NCBI RefSeq assembly: GCF_036858155.1
Contig: NZ_JAAEJX010000012.1
Coordinates: forward strand, 1 to 40,299
Source of the DNA: Liberibacter brunswickensis
GTDB taxonomy: Bacteria; Pseudomonadota; Alphaproteobacteria; Rhizobiales; Rhizobiaceae
Direction of reading: 5' to 3'
DNA length: 40,299 nucleotides
In this document: positions 1-8,219 of the stretch, in pieces
Layout: every line of letters starts with the position of its first letter
Numbering within the stretch: the first letter of the stretch is position 1
The notes under the pieces: generated by a model
What the model saw: the letters and a program-made list of their open reading frames with translations, nothing else
Database searches by the model: none
Told to the model about the DNA's origin: nothing
Made by a program: the position numbers and the translations under genes

Positions 1-191
1 TCTTCTTCATATGTTGCTCCCGACCAATAGTCCCCCCGCTCGTATAACCGAGTGCCTAAACTATCTAAGGAAGGAGGGGAGATAAAAACAGATATGACAT
101 GGTCATTATAGAGATTTTCGATAATTTTTAAGCCGTTATTTGTGAGAATGAGTAATTTAGTGGTTTCAGAATCTATAATTGATTCTTGTTC
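1..191 (-). pseudogene. guanylate kinase-like fragment, cut by the window edge
   Basis: One minus-strand frame stays open from about 191 to the window edge. It reads NNGLKIIENLYNDHVISVF and then ISPPSLDSLGTRLYERG. This resembles the mid-region of guanylate kinases, where a strand ending in VSVFILPPS is followed by a helix with arginines. The ATP-binding P-loop part would lie to the right and is absent: the frame meets a stop at 192-194, and an unrelated nuclease remnant follows at once. The 3' part runs off the window. I read it as a headless fragment, possibly of a phage-borne gmk. The family call rests on one segment and is tentative. Confidence 0.4.
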
Positions 192-201
192 TTATTCTTT
201 G

Positions 202-905
202 TTACGGAAATTCTTTCTTAATCCAATCCAAGATAGGTTTTATTTCGGGGAAAAGGAGATTACTTTTTGGTTAATGTCGTCTTGGAATAGGTTTTCTAGG
301 ATTATATCCTTTTTACTATCATATATATCCCTCAAATTTTGTATTTTATCTTTATCTAATAAACATTGCTTTTTATATTTCCTACTATATTGAACTACTT
401 TTTCATCCCCGTCCAATAATATTGGAACATCTACTTTCCATCCTACCAAAATATTTAAAATAGGGCTCATAGCATCCGCACCATTCGTTGAAACAATATT
501 TATACAATCATATTCAGGGAGATATTTTTTTATAAAATAACGATAGGCATAAACATCACTCATACCTTCAACAAGAAGAGAATAACGCCGTGCATCTAAA
601 GGATACAAATTCACTTCGAGGGCATCTGCTATAGGTTGGAGATGATATGATTTTCTTTGTTTGCATGGTGAAATTCCTTAAAAGGAATAGCCTGAATACT
701 GTAAAATTTTTTTTCGGTTAAATCATTAGAAACATAATTTGGGTTTATAATACTATTTTTAATAATATAAGTTCTACCAAGCCAATCTAAATTAATAAGA
801 TGATGAGAATGGGGTGAATAAATAACAGTCGTTCCTTTCACAGATTCTTTGCTGATCTGCAGGATGTAAATGTGATGCTGGTTCATCAAATAAAAAAATA
901 ATATC
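202..905 (-). pseudogene. OLD-family ATPase/TOPRIM nuclease remnant, frameshifted
   Basis: Three minus-strand pieces in successive frames make the C-terminal half of an overcoming-lysogenization-defect (OLD) type protein. Near 862-905 a Walker B stretch reads FLFDEPASHLHPA. At about 780-850 comes a switch-His region with VIYSPHSHHLINLDWLGR. At 240-614 lies the TOPRIM domain, with LLVEGMSDVYAYRYF (the conserved Glu) and ILLDGDEKV (the DxD). The last piece, EIKPILDWIKKEFP and stop, lies in another frame and ends at 202. At least two frameshifts are needed, and the N-terminal ATPase half with Walker A is missing. OLD proteins are nucleases linked to phage defence and mobile elements, which fits the phage remnants alongside. 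It cannot make a working product as read. Confidence 0.75.
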
Positions 906-1221
906 TAGAAGAAATTAAATACAAGATTGAAGAGTTACAAGCTGATCAACCTATTAAATTAGCAAAGATTAAAGCTCAACAAGCCAAAAGTGGTATTAAG
1001 TGGATAGAAGGCGTTAACGCTCTAATAAGACCAGTTATAACCTTTAGTTGGGTTGTTGCTTGTCCCTTATTATATATTGGTTGTGTTTTAAAGATGTCTT
1101 AGTTGATAAAAGCCCGCTTTCGCTATTAACCCCTTTTGAACAAGAGATCATTGGTGATATTTTAGGTTTTTGGTTTACAGATATAATAGTTAGAGAGAAG
1201 AAAGAAAGGTATAAAATATAA
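902..1221 (+). pseudogene. phage/GTA-type 3TM holin, one frameshift
   Basis: The first part reads KLAKIKAQQAKSGIKWIEG, then VNALIRPVITFSWVVACPLL, and stops at 1100-1102. In the next frame the reading continues KDVLVDKSPLSLLTPFEQEI and then IGDILGFWFTDIIVREKKER, stopping at 1219-1221. An N-terminal charged helix, hydrophobic spans and a final FWF-type span with a basic tail resemble the GTA_holin_3TM family of about 110-140 residues. A single 1-nt shift near 1085-1092, in a TTTTAAA context, would restore the frame. No clear start codon is seen, because the reading begins at the edge of the neighbouring nuclease remnant. Two further partial copies of its C-terminus occur at 1244-1333 and near 20890-20985. 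Confidence 0.6.
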
Positions 1222-1243
1222 ATAAGCTTCATAGGTTTTTTGG

Positions 1244-1333
1244 GTGAATATGTATCCTTTTGTTCAGGAAATTATAGTTACTATGCTTGGTTTTTGGTAT
1301 GCAAAAAGCAGACTTAAGGAGAGGAGGGGTTAG
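1244..1333 (+). pseudogene. duplicate C-terminal piece of the holin-like gene
   Basis: A short frame from the ATG at 1250 encodes MYPFVQEIIVTMLGFWYAKS followed by RLKERRG and a stop. It aligns with FEQEIIGDILGFWF and the basic tail of the holin-like gene just upstream: F-x-Q-E-I-I, then L-G-F-W, then Lys/Arg. It is too short to be a membrane-spanning holin by itself. I read it as the tail of a second, mostly deleted tandem copy. Confidence 0.45.
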
Positions 1334-1349
1334 ATAAATATTATATCAA

Positions 1350-1762
1350 TTAGTGTGTACAATAGTAACCAGTTTCTACTAAATCCTCTCTCTCTGATAG
1401 AAGAAACATTATCGGCCAAGATAAGAGGGAAGAGATAGGCGGGGCTATAATATGATACCCAAACCATATAAGTAGACCAATGAATAAGGCTGATTCCATA
1501 TTCCCTACATTGTGAACATAGTTAGTGATCGGTTTTGCTGTCTTGTATCCCCATAGACTACATATATTTTTCACTTTATTATTAATTTCTTTTAGTTCTT
1601 GATCCTCAACTTCTTTAACCCACTTTCCTGAACTATGCTCAGTTATAACCATCCTTTTAGATATGTCAGCATCCTTAATATAAATCTTTGATGGCATCAC
1701 GCAACCCTGCAATGGTATCAGTGGAAAAAAAACAATAAGTATATCAATTTCCTATTTATCAT
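1350..1762 (-). pseudogene. small lipoprotein with a frameshift in a T8 tract of its signal peptide
   Basis: An ATG at 1762 has a good Shine-Dalgarno (GAGGAGA) 4-8 bases upstream. It encodes MINRKLIYLLFFF and then meets a stop. One extra T in the run of eight Ts (complement of 1723-1730) would continue it as PLIPLQGC, a lipobox with LQGC, into the long frame at 1350-1712. The mature part begins CVMPSKIYIKDADISKRM, carries charged residues, and has one or two hydrophobic spans near its C-terminus (MESALFIGLLIWFGYHIIA, then SSLLSWPIMFLL). It lies convergent with the holin-like gene, so a lysis or spanin role is conceivable, but nothing in the sequence proves it. It is either a pseudogene, a slippage-dependent gene or a sequencing indel. 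Confidence 0.6.
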
Positions 1763-1815
1763 TTTATCTCCTCTTTATAATCATTCACAGGCTGTATTAT
1801 TATTGTGCATATTCT

Positions 1816-1827
1816 ACTCATTTGAGT
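1816..1827. promoter_or_regulatory. 12-bp dyad upstream of the small lipoprotein
   Basis: ACTCATTTGAGT is a 5-2-5 inverted repeat about 55 bases upstream of the lipoprotein ATG at 1762. On the minus strand it overlaps TTGACT, a possible -35 hexamer. An operator role is only a guess. Confidence 0.25.
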
Positions 1828-1885
1828 CAAGGAACGGGGAGCATTTAATTGTTAATTAGTTACAAAGGGATTAAAAATTATGACT

Positions 1886-1976
1886 AAAAAGGTGCGGAGT
1901 TACTATAGGAAAAACAGCCTAGAATCAACACCCCCTTAAAGCGGGGTAGGATGCGTTTAAACCATTGATTTTACGT
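1886..1976 (+). repeat. dispersed repeat R1, copy A
   Basis: About 90 bases begin AAAAAGGTGCGGAGTTACTA, run through CCTAGAATCAACACC and end TTGATTTTACGTT. They align over their whole length with 2238-2334 and 39375-39462. A 5-bp hairpin, ACCCC...GGGGT, lies within this copy. In copy B one frame reads EKGAEFYFIENILE and stops, so the family may be the 3' end of a dead gene plus its downstream region. Confidence 0.6.
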
Positions 1977-2039
1977 TATAATTCCGATTTTTTCTTTTAA
2001 TTATTAATTTAACTATAAGCTACTGGTATTCTAGCATTT

Positions 2040-2156
2040 TTAATTTATTATTCGCTCCTTGTTTTATTGAGTGCAGGATTGATTGAAGAAGAAATTACTT
2101 TAGAAGAGTTGATTCCTAAACTCATTCGAATCCTTTATATTCAAGTACTTTCCTAA
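2040..2156 (+). pseudogene. phage-like gene remnant R2, copy A
   Basis: One frame reads LVLLSAGLIEEEITLEELIP and then KLIRILYIQVLS and stop, ending at 2156. The core SxLIExEITLE recurs at 37768-37891 and in the last 60 bases of the window, so it is a repeated gene fragment. No start codon or ribosome site precedes it. I do not recognise the family; the company it keeps suggests a phage structural gene. Confidence 0.5.
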
Positions 2157-2237
2157 ATCCGATTATTCCGCAAAATAAATAAATTTCACATTACTCGCCA
2201 ACATGATAGTCATTACTTTTCTTATAAGTATTATACC

Positions 2238-2334
2238 GAAAAAGGTGCGGAGTTTTACTTTATAGAAAATATCCTAGAATAAATGCCCACTTAAAATAAA
2301 CATTGTAAGAAGCGTTTAAGTTATTGGTTTTACC
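2238..2334 (+). repeat. dispersed repeat R1, copy B, abutting the 3' end of icd
   Basis: This copy begins AAAAAGGTGCGGAGTTTTAC and ends TTGGTTTTACCTC, immediately against the icd stop codon. It shares the order GGTGCGGAGT, TAGAAAA, CTAGAAT, GCGTTTAA with copy A. Reading upstream in frame gives HYFSYKYYTEKGAEFYF, which suggests a decayed coding tail. Confidence 0.6.
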
Positions 2335-3549
2335 TCAGAACTTCATCTCTTTTTTAAGATTATCGCTTATTTTTTCAATAAAACCAGTAGTAGACAACCA
2401 ATTCTGCTGAGGACCAATAAGTAAAGCTAAATCTTTTGTCATAAATCCATTTTCGACTGTTTTAACGCATACGCGTTCTAAACTTTCTGCAAAATTTTTC
2501 AATTCAGTGTTATTATCTAGTTTAGCTCTATGAAGTAAACCACGTGTCCAAGCAAAAATAGAAGCAATCGAATTAGTAGATGTTTCCTTACCTTTTTGAT
2601 GTTGACGATAATGTCTTGTTACAGTTCCATGAGCAGCTTCAGTTTCCATCGTTTTTCCATCGGCTGTAATGAGAACTGAAGTCATTAGACCAAGAGATCC
2701 AAATCCTTGAGCTACTGTATCTGATTGCACATCACCATCATAATTCTTACAAGCCCATACATAGCCTCCAGACCACTTTATGGATGAGGCAACCATATCA
2801 TCAATTAGACGATGTGCATATGTAATGCCTAGTTCATTAAATTTGTTTTTAAATTCATTTTCAAATATTTCTTCGAAAATATTTTTAAATCTTCCATCAT
2901 AAGATTTTAGTATGGTATCTTTCGTCGAAAGGTATAATGGGAGTTGACGTGATAACGAATAATTCATTGCAGCACGTGCAAAGTCTCTTATAGAATCATC
3001 TATATTATACATTGCCATAGCAATGCCACTCCCAGGAGAATTAAAAACTTCTTTTTCTATAGTTTGACCATCATCTCCGATAAATTTTAATATCAACTTT
3101 CCTTTGCCATTAAATTGGAAATCTGTTGCTCGATATTGGTCTCCAAAAGCATGTCTCCCAATTATAATTGGTTTTTTCCATCCAGGGACAAGCCGTGGAA
3201 CATTATTGCAAATAATTGGTTCTCTAAAAATAATACCACCAAGGATATTGCGGATAGTACCATTTGGTGATTTCCACATTTCTTTTAAATTAAATTCTTT
3301 TACACGTGCACTATCAGCTGTAATAGTCGCACACTTAATACCAACTCCACAATTTTTTATTGCATTAGCTGCTTCAACAGTTACTTGATCATTGGTTAAG
3401 TCTCTATTCTGAATAGAAAGATCAAAATATTCAATTTTAATATCAAGATAAGGATGAATGAGTTTTTCTTGGATTAATTTCCATATAATCCTTGTCATCT
3501 CATCACCATCTAAGCTTACAACAGGTTTGTTAACTATTATTTTTTTCAC
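2335..3549 (-). CDS. icd: NADP-dependent isocitrate dehydrogenase
   Basis: It oxidatively decarboxylates isocitrate to 2-oxoglutarate in the TCA cycle, yielding NADPH, in the cytosol. At 404 residues it matches the homodimeric, eukaryote-like class typical of rhizobia. Visible landmarks are VSLDGDEMTRI at 11-21, the isocitrate loop SPNGTIRN at 94-101, Arg109, GRHAFGDQYRATDF at 131-144, KSYDGRFK at 215-222, YAHRLIDDMVA at 244-254, the metal-site stretch NYDGDVQSD at 269-277, and the cofactor stretch EAAHGTVTRHYR at 304-315. The start is GTG, preceded by AGGA at fair spacing. The 3' end abuts a copy of repeat R1, so any native terminator has been replaced or lies inside that repeat. No defect is visible. 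Confidence 0.97.
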   Translation of the reverse strand: MKKIIVNKPVVSLDGDEMTRIIWKLIQEKLIHPYLDIKIEYFDLSIQNRDLTNDQVTVEAANAIKNCGVGIKCATITADSARVKEFNLKEMWKSPNGTIRNILGGIIFREPIICNNVPRLVPGWKKPIIIGRHAFGDQYRATDFQFNGKGKLILKFIGDDGQTIEKEVFNSPGSGIAMAMYNIDDSIRDFARAAMNYSLSRQLPLYLSTKDTILKSYDGRFKNIFEEIFENEFKNKFNELGITYAHRLIDDMVASSIKWSGGYVWACKNYDGDVQSDTVAQGFGSLGLMTSVLITADGKTMETEAAHGTVTRHYRQHQKGKETSTNSIASIFAWTRGLLHRAKLDNNTELKNFAESLERVCVKTVENGFMTKDLALLIGPQQNWLSTTGFIEKISDNLKKEMKF

Positions 3550-3752
3550 GAATTTTTTCCTATTGTGAATATTTAATACTAGTGGGTGTCTTTAACTTAG
3601 TATCTAATAAAGATTGATAAAAGTATAGTGTAATTTTTTCAAATGATAAAATAAATTTTATATTCAACAAAATATGTAAGTTTGGATTATTCGATGTTCT
3701 TGAAAAACTTTGAGATATAGGTTGTGTATTTAGGTAATCGTCAATTATTTAG

Positions 3753-6035
3753 TTATTGCGGCATGCAAATTGATACAATTGTTCCTTTTCCTTCTTTAGA
3801 AATAATTTTTAAGCGTCCTCCATGCAAATTAGTTAAGGCATCTGATATAGAAAGTCCAAGTCCAGATCCTCCTATGCTTTGGTAATATTGATTGTGTAAT
3901 TGTTCAAAAGGTCTTCCAATTCTTGCTAAATCAGACTTAGGAATACCAATACCTGTATCAGCTATCGTTATAATCACAGATTTATTTACTGTAGAAGTTC
4001 TAATCATCATTTTCCCACCATTATTAGTGAATTTGATTGAGTTAGAAAGAATAGGAAACAAAATCTTTTTTATGATTTTTTGATCAGCGTTTAAAAATAG
4101 ATCTGAAGATATTTTTTTTTCAATTGTGATATTTTTATCGTATGCCGATGAATAAACTAATTGAAGACTTTCATCAATTATAGGTATTAAATTTATTTTT
4201 TGTTTATTTATATGTATCTGATCCGTTTCTATTTTAGACATTTCTAAAATATCATTGATAATATTTAGCAAGTGCTGTCCACTATCGTGAATATCTTTAG
4301 CATATTCATAATATTTAATAGATCCTAGTTCTCCAAATATTTCTCTTTTAATAATTTCAGAAAAACCTAAAATAGCATTAAGAGGAGTTCGTAGTTCATG
4401 AGACATTTTAGATAGAAATTCTGATTTAGCTTTATTAGCTATTTCAACTCTTTCTTTTTCAAATTGGTATTTACTATTAGCTATTAAAAGTTCTGTTTTA
4501 TGACGTTCTAATATTTGCCGTGATGTATAAAGATCATTGATAGTTGCTTTGAGTTGACGTTTAGATTCTCTCAGTTTCTTTTGATTACGTTTAAGTTGTG
4601 TTATGTCAGTTCCAACTGAAATTGTACCGCCGTCGTTTGTTCGCCATTCGTTAATTTGTATCCATCTTGAATTGGCAAGTTTGATTTCTTTACTGATATT
4701 CTGTGAATTTGTGGGATCAGAAGTATAATGTTCAACAACAGGGTGAATTTGAGCATTTTTAATATTTGAACGGGTATTCCTAGGTATAAGTACGTTGTCA
4801 GGCAATCCATAAGCTTTTTGATAATGTACATTACACATGACGAGGAGATCATCTTTATCACATAAAACGAATGCTTCAGAAGTACGTTCTATCGCTTTTG
4901 ACAATTGTTTATCTGCTTCTGCATAACGTTTTTCTAAATAATATTGTTCCGTAACATCCATTGCTACGCCAATAACGTTCATGCTTCCCGATGATGTTCG
5001 CATCATTTGAGCACGTACTTTTATCCAAATATTATCTCCAATAGAATTACGCATTTGAAATATCTGATCTAATTGTGTGATACGTTTTCTTATTATTGAT
5101 CGAGCTATTTGATATATTGTTTTATCATCGCAATGAATGAGACGTGCTATTTCACGAAACGATATTGCTTGATTTTTACAAGGAATTCCAAATATTTCAT
5201 GCATGGAATGTGATAAATAAAATTTCTTTTTATCAAGATTAAAATTCCATATTCCGCATCTTCCATGTGATAAAGCTGTCTCAAAACATAGACTAGATTG
5301 GAATAAAATATTATTTTTTTCTTGTCTGTAATAATTAAAAAGCATTAACAAAAGAAGTGACGAGATACCAGCAAAAAAGACTATTTCTAATGTTACTTCT
5401 TCTCTCCAAAAACGTAATAATGGTATATTAGAATTGATTATGAAAATTAATCCATCATTATCGGAAAGATGAATTGATGATACATGATATGGTTTTTGAG
5501 AAATAAAAACTTCTGAACTTTTAAATATTTTATCATTGTCTTTTAAATTATCGAATTTTGGAATAATGTTGCTTATTTTTTCTCCTATATAATGGGAATT
5601 GTTGTCAGATGATGCAAACACTGTTCCATCGGATTTAGTAAGAATTATCAAGCTTTCAGGGAAAAAGCGTTTTATAATGATTTCCCCTAGTATAGATTCT
5701 GCTTTTTTTTGAAACTCTAGATTAAAACTTATTTTATTGTTTTTAAAAATAGCTTCTATTGCTTTTGCAATAATAATAGATTTTTGATCGGTGATTTGTT
5801 CTTGTTGTGCATATTTTGTAGTAACTTTGATTATGCTAGATATTGCTATAATAACCAGAAATGCTATGCTAACTATTGGTATTGTTTTACTAAATGATAA
5901 AAAGGTAGGGAAAAGACATTGTATTATTGATATGTGCAATCTTTTAAATATATTCTTAAAAGAAACAGTGATTTTCTGTCTATTTCTTGAATAACATAAG
6001 CCACAACTTTGTGAAATATTTTGCACATTTTCCAT
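3753..6035 (-). CDS. membrane PAS-domain sensor histidine kinase, PleC/DivJ-like
   Basis: This is a 760-residue hybrid-free sensor kinase. A transmembrane helix at about 51-70 and a second at 216-235 enclose a sensory segment of about 145 residues. Two PAS-like domains follow, near 255-365 (with a VIGVAMDVTEQ end) and 375-482 (with ISVGTDITQL). A coiled linker at about 482-535 leads to the HisKA domain with SKMSHELRTPLNAILGFSEI and phospho-acceptor His546. The ATPase domain shows the N box SNSIKFTNNGG (Asn665), the G1 box DTGIGIP at 693-699 and GGSGLGLS at 722-729. The HisKA style is that of alphaproteobacterial PleC/DivJ/PdhS kinases, which act on DivK/PleD-type regulators in cell-cycle control; which of these it is cannot be settled here. 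A GAGGAA ribosome site precedes the ATG. No response regulator lies next to it. Confidence 0.9.
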   Translation of the reverse strand: MENVQNISQSCGLCYSRNRQKITVSFKNIFKRLHISIIQCLFPTFLSFSKTIPIVSIAFLVIIAISSIIKVTTKYAQQEQITDQKSIIIAKAIEAIFKNNKISFNLEFQKKAESILGEIIIKRFFPESLIILTKSDGTVFASSDNNSHYIGEKISNIIPKFDNLKDNDKIFKSSEVFISQKPYHVSSIHLSDNDGLIFIINSNIPLLRFWREEVTLEIVFFAGISSLLLLMLFNYYRQEKNNILFQSSLCFETALSHGRCGIWNFNLDKKKFYLSHSMHEIFGIPCKNQAISFREIARLIHCDDKTIYQIARSIIRKRITQLDQIFQMRNSIGDNIWIKVRAQMMRTSSGSMNVIGVAMDVTEQYYLEKRYAEADKQLSKAIERTSEAFVLCDKDDLLVMCNVHYQKAYGLPDNVLIPRNTRSNIKNAQIHPVVEHYTSDPTNSQNISKEIKLANSRWIQINEWRTNDGGTISVGTDITQLKRNQKKLRESKRQLKATINDLYTSRQILERHKTELLIANSKYQFEKERVEIANKAKSEFLSKMSHELRTPLNAILGFSEIIKREIFGELGSIKYYEYAKDIHDSGQHLLNIINDILEMSKIETDQIHINKQKINLIPIIDESLQLVYSSAYDKNITIEKKISSDLFLNADQKIIKKILFPILSNSIKFTNNGGKMMIRTSTVNKSVIITIADTGIGIPKSDLARIGRPFEQLHNQYYQSIGGSGLGLSISDALTNLHGGRLKIISKEGKGTIVSICMPQ

Positions 6036-6259
6036 TAAAATTTCCTCGTAAATTAGTCTACAAAAATAAGAGTTGAGGATTGTTCTCTTTCTCGAATCAT
6101 TAGTAATGAATCAAAGCAGATTCTTCTTGTCTAGAGAGAAAATGTTTCTTTTGTTAAATTTTATATATTTCCTGTGAATTTTTTATTTTCGTTTCATAAA
6201 TTGTTCTGAAAAAATAGATTATGTTTACAAAACATCGTTTCTTGCGATACAAGGATTGC

Positions 6260-7063
6260 ATGACACAATATTTGCCAAAATTACAAAATTCTAGCAAAGG
6301 TCTTGTTATCATTTTATTGGATCCACAGTTAGGTGAAAATATAGGTATGGTTGCACGTGCAATGTGGAATTTTAACTTAACTCAATTACGCATTGTGAAT
6401 CCTAGGGATGGATGGCCTAATGAAAAAGCACGATCTTCTTCTGCTAACGCAGATTGTGTGATAGACTCTGTATGTGTATTCTCTAATATCAAAGAAGCTA
6501 TATCTGATCTTCATTTTGTTTATGCTACTACTGCTAGAAGTCGTAATAATTTTAAATCTGTTTTTGCGCCGAAAGAAGCTGCAATCGTGTTAAATGAAAG
6601 AATTTCTTCTGGACAAAATGTGGGGATAATTTTTGGTCGCGAAAATTGGGGATTAACAAATGAAGAAATTTCTTTTTCTAATGCTATTATTAGTTTTCCA
6701 GTCAATCCAGTTTTTTCTTCTTTAAATATTTCTCAAGCAGTTTTGTTAATGGTGTGGGAATACATGGAAAATAGTGTTTTAATATCAGAAAAAACTGTGA
6801 AAGATCATAATATTCCTGCTACAAAAGGTGAATTGTTAAGTTTTTTAGATTATCTTGAAAGCTCTTTGGAAAAACGAGGTTATTTTCGTCCTGTGGAGAA
6901 AAGAAAAAAGATGTTAGATGATTTGCGTTCTGTATTTATTCGTGCTGAATTGATGAGACAAGAAGTTTTTCTATTGCGAGGAATTATTTCTGCTTTAGAT
7001 AGATTTTCTAGGCAATCTCCACGTGGAGGTATTGTTTCTACTCAAAAAATAGAAAAATCATAA
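6260..7063 (+). CDS. trmJ: TrmH/SpoU-family RNA 2'-O-methyltransferase, TrmJ type
   Basis: It is predicted to use S-adenosylmethionine to 2'-O-methylate tRNA, at position 32 in E. coli TrmJ. SPOUT knot motifs are clear: IILLDPQLGENIGMVARAM near the N-terminus (Asn and Arg of motif 1), IIFGRENWGLTNEEI (motif 2) and FSSLNISQAVLLMVWEYM (motif 3). A C-terminal helical extension includes FRPVEKRKKMLDDLRSVF, as in family members. I chose the ATG at 6260, preceded by AAGGA at 5 bases (267 residues), over the in-frame ATG at 6221, which has no ribosome site and would add 13 residues. It lies 19 bases before murI and probably shares its transcript. The adjacent upstream gene runs the opposite way. Confidence 0.9.
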   Translation: MTQYLPKLQNSSKGLVIILLDPQLGENIGMVARAMWNFNLTQLRIVNPRDGWPNEKARSSSANADCVIDSVCVFSNIKEAISDLHFVYATTARSRNNFKSVFAPKEAAIVLNERISSGQNVGIIFGRENWGLTNEEISFSNAIISFPVNPVFSSLNISQAVLLMVWEYMENSVLISEKTVKDHNIPATKGELLSFLDYLESSLEKRGYFRPVEKRKKMLDDLRSVFIRAELMRQEVFLLRGIISALDRFSRQSPRGGIVSTQKIEKS

Positions 7064-7082
7064 TTAAAATATAGTTGTCTTC

Positions 7083-7871
7083 GTGAAAAAAAAACTTCAG
7101 AATCGTATTCTTATATTTGATAGTGGTGTCGGCGGACTTATTGTTTTGCAGAAGATGCGTTTTTTAATGCCTGAATATAATTTTATTTACGTTGCTGATG
7201 ATATTGGTTTTCCTTATGGAAATTGGGAAGATCATGAATTGAAAAAACGTCTTATGTATATTTTTTCAGATATACTAGCTAAATATAAACCTGTATTATC
7301 AGTAGTAGCATGTAATACTGCTTTTACTTTAATTAAAGATGATTTGCATGTAGCTTTTCCATCAATGACTTTCCTTGGTGCAGTTCCTGCAATTGAAAAA
7401 GCAGTTTCTTATACGAAGAGTGGTATGATTTCTATTTTATCTACACCTGCTACACTAAGACGTGCATATACGAGTAATTTAATTCATTTTTATGAATCAA
7501 AGTGTCAAATTAACCTTGTTTCTTCTACAATACTTGCTTCTAAAATAGAAGAATATGTTTGTGGAAAAAATGTAAAAGACGAAGAAATAAAAGAAGAAAT
7601 AAAAGAATGTTTTATTCAAAAAGAAGGTAAGTGTACAGATATTATTGTTCTTGCTTGTACACATTATCCTTTAATAAATCATGTTTTTCGACGAATATCT
7701 CCTTGGATAGTAGACTGGGTAGATACTTCTGATTCTATAGCTCTTCGTGCTCGTTCTTTACTGCCTAAAATTAATATGGATAATATTTTATTTGATGATC
7801 ATGTATTATTCCTTTCTGGAAAACCAGATATTGCTATGTGTCGTTTAATGCAGGGATTTGGTTTGAAATAA
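7083..7871 (+). CDS. murI: glutamate racemase
   Basis: It interconverts L- and D-glutamate without cofactor, supplying D-Glu for peptidoglycan. The 262-residue product has the hallmark IFDSGVGGLIVL at 11-22, ADDIGFPYGNW at 39-49, and the two catalytic cysteines in VVACNTAFT (Cys77) and VLACTHYPLI (Cys192, followed by His194). The start is GTG, 19 bases after the trmJ stop, with no strong Shine-Dalgarno, which suggests coupling to trmJ translation. Both active-site cysteines survive despite genome reduction, consistent with a retained, if modest, wall. Confidence 0.95.
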   Translation: MKKKLQNRILIFDSGVGGLIVLQKMRFLMPEYNFIYVADDIGFPYGNWEDHELKKRLMYIFSDILAKYKPVLSVVACNTAFTLIKDDLHVAFPSMTFLGAVPAIEKAVSYTKSGMISILSTPATLRRAYTSNLIHFYESKCQINLVSSTILASKIEEYVCGKNVKDEEIKEEIKECFIQKEGKCTDIIVLACTHYPLINHVFRRISPWIVDWVDTSDSIALRARSLLPKINMDNILFDDHVLFLSGKPDIAMCRLMQGFGLK

Positions 7872-8219
7872 TGATAATATTTTATTGAAATTATTTTTTA
7901 AATAAATATGTGGATATTTAAAAAGAGGAAAAATTGAGATTTTTGTTAAAAAAATACATTTGTTCGTAGGAAGATGATATTTTAAGGATTGACCTTATTA
8001 TAAATTAAGCTTAGAGATATCTCCATTAGTAAGATGTCTGTTTTTTTATAAAGCTATAATTTTTATTAATTTAAAACGGTTCCCGTGGTCTCGGTTTTGC
8101 AAAGTATGTTTTTTGTGACCTGTTAAATTTTGTATTACAAAGTTAGAGGAGGGTGCGTTTCTTAATTGTGTTTTTTAAATGATAAAGGATATTGAAACGG
8201 TAATTTTGAAAGGAATATA
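7872..8219 (+). other. gene-free leader region upstream of rpsD
   Basis: This 348-base gap has no convincing coding frame. TTGACC at 7989-7994 with TAGAGA 17 bases downstream could be a weak promoter for rpsD. A more G-rich stretch near 8080-8160 (CGGTTCCCGTGGTCTCGG, GGAGGGTGCG) would lie in a long 5' leader. S4 often represses its own translation, but no S4-binding pseudoknot can be asserted by eye. Confidence 0.35.

Noticed and set aside
142..393. Plus-strand frame of 83 codons
   Set aside because: Antisense to the OLD-type TOPRIM remnant and without any domain or ribosome site.
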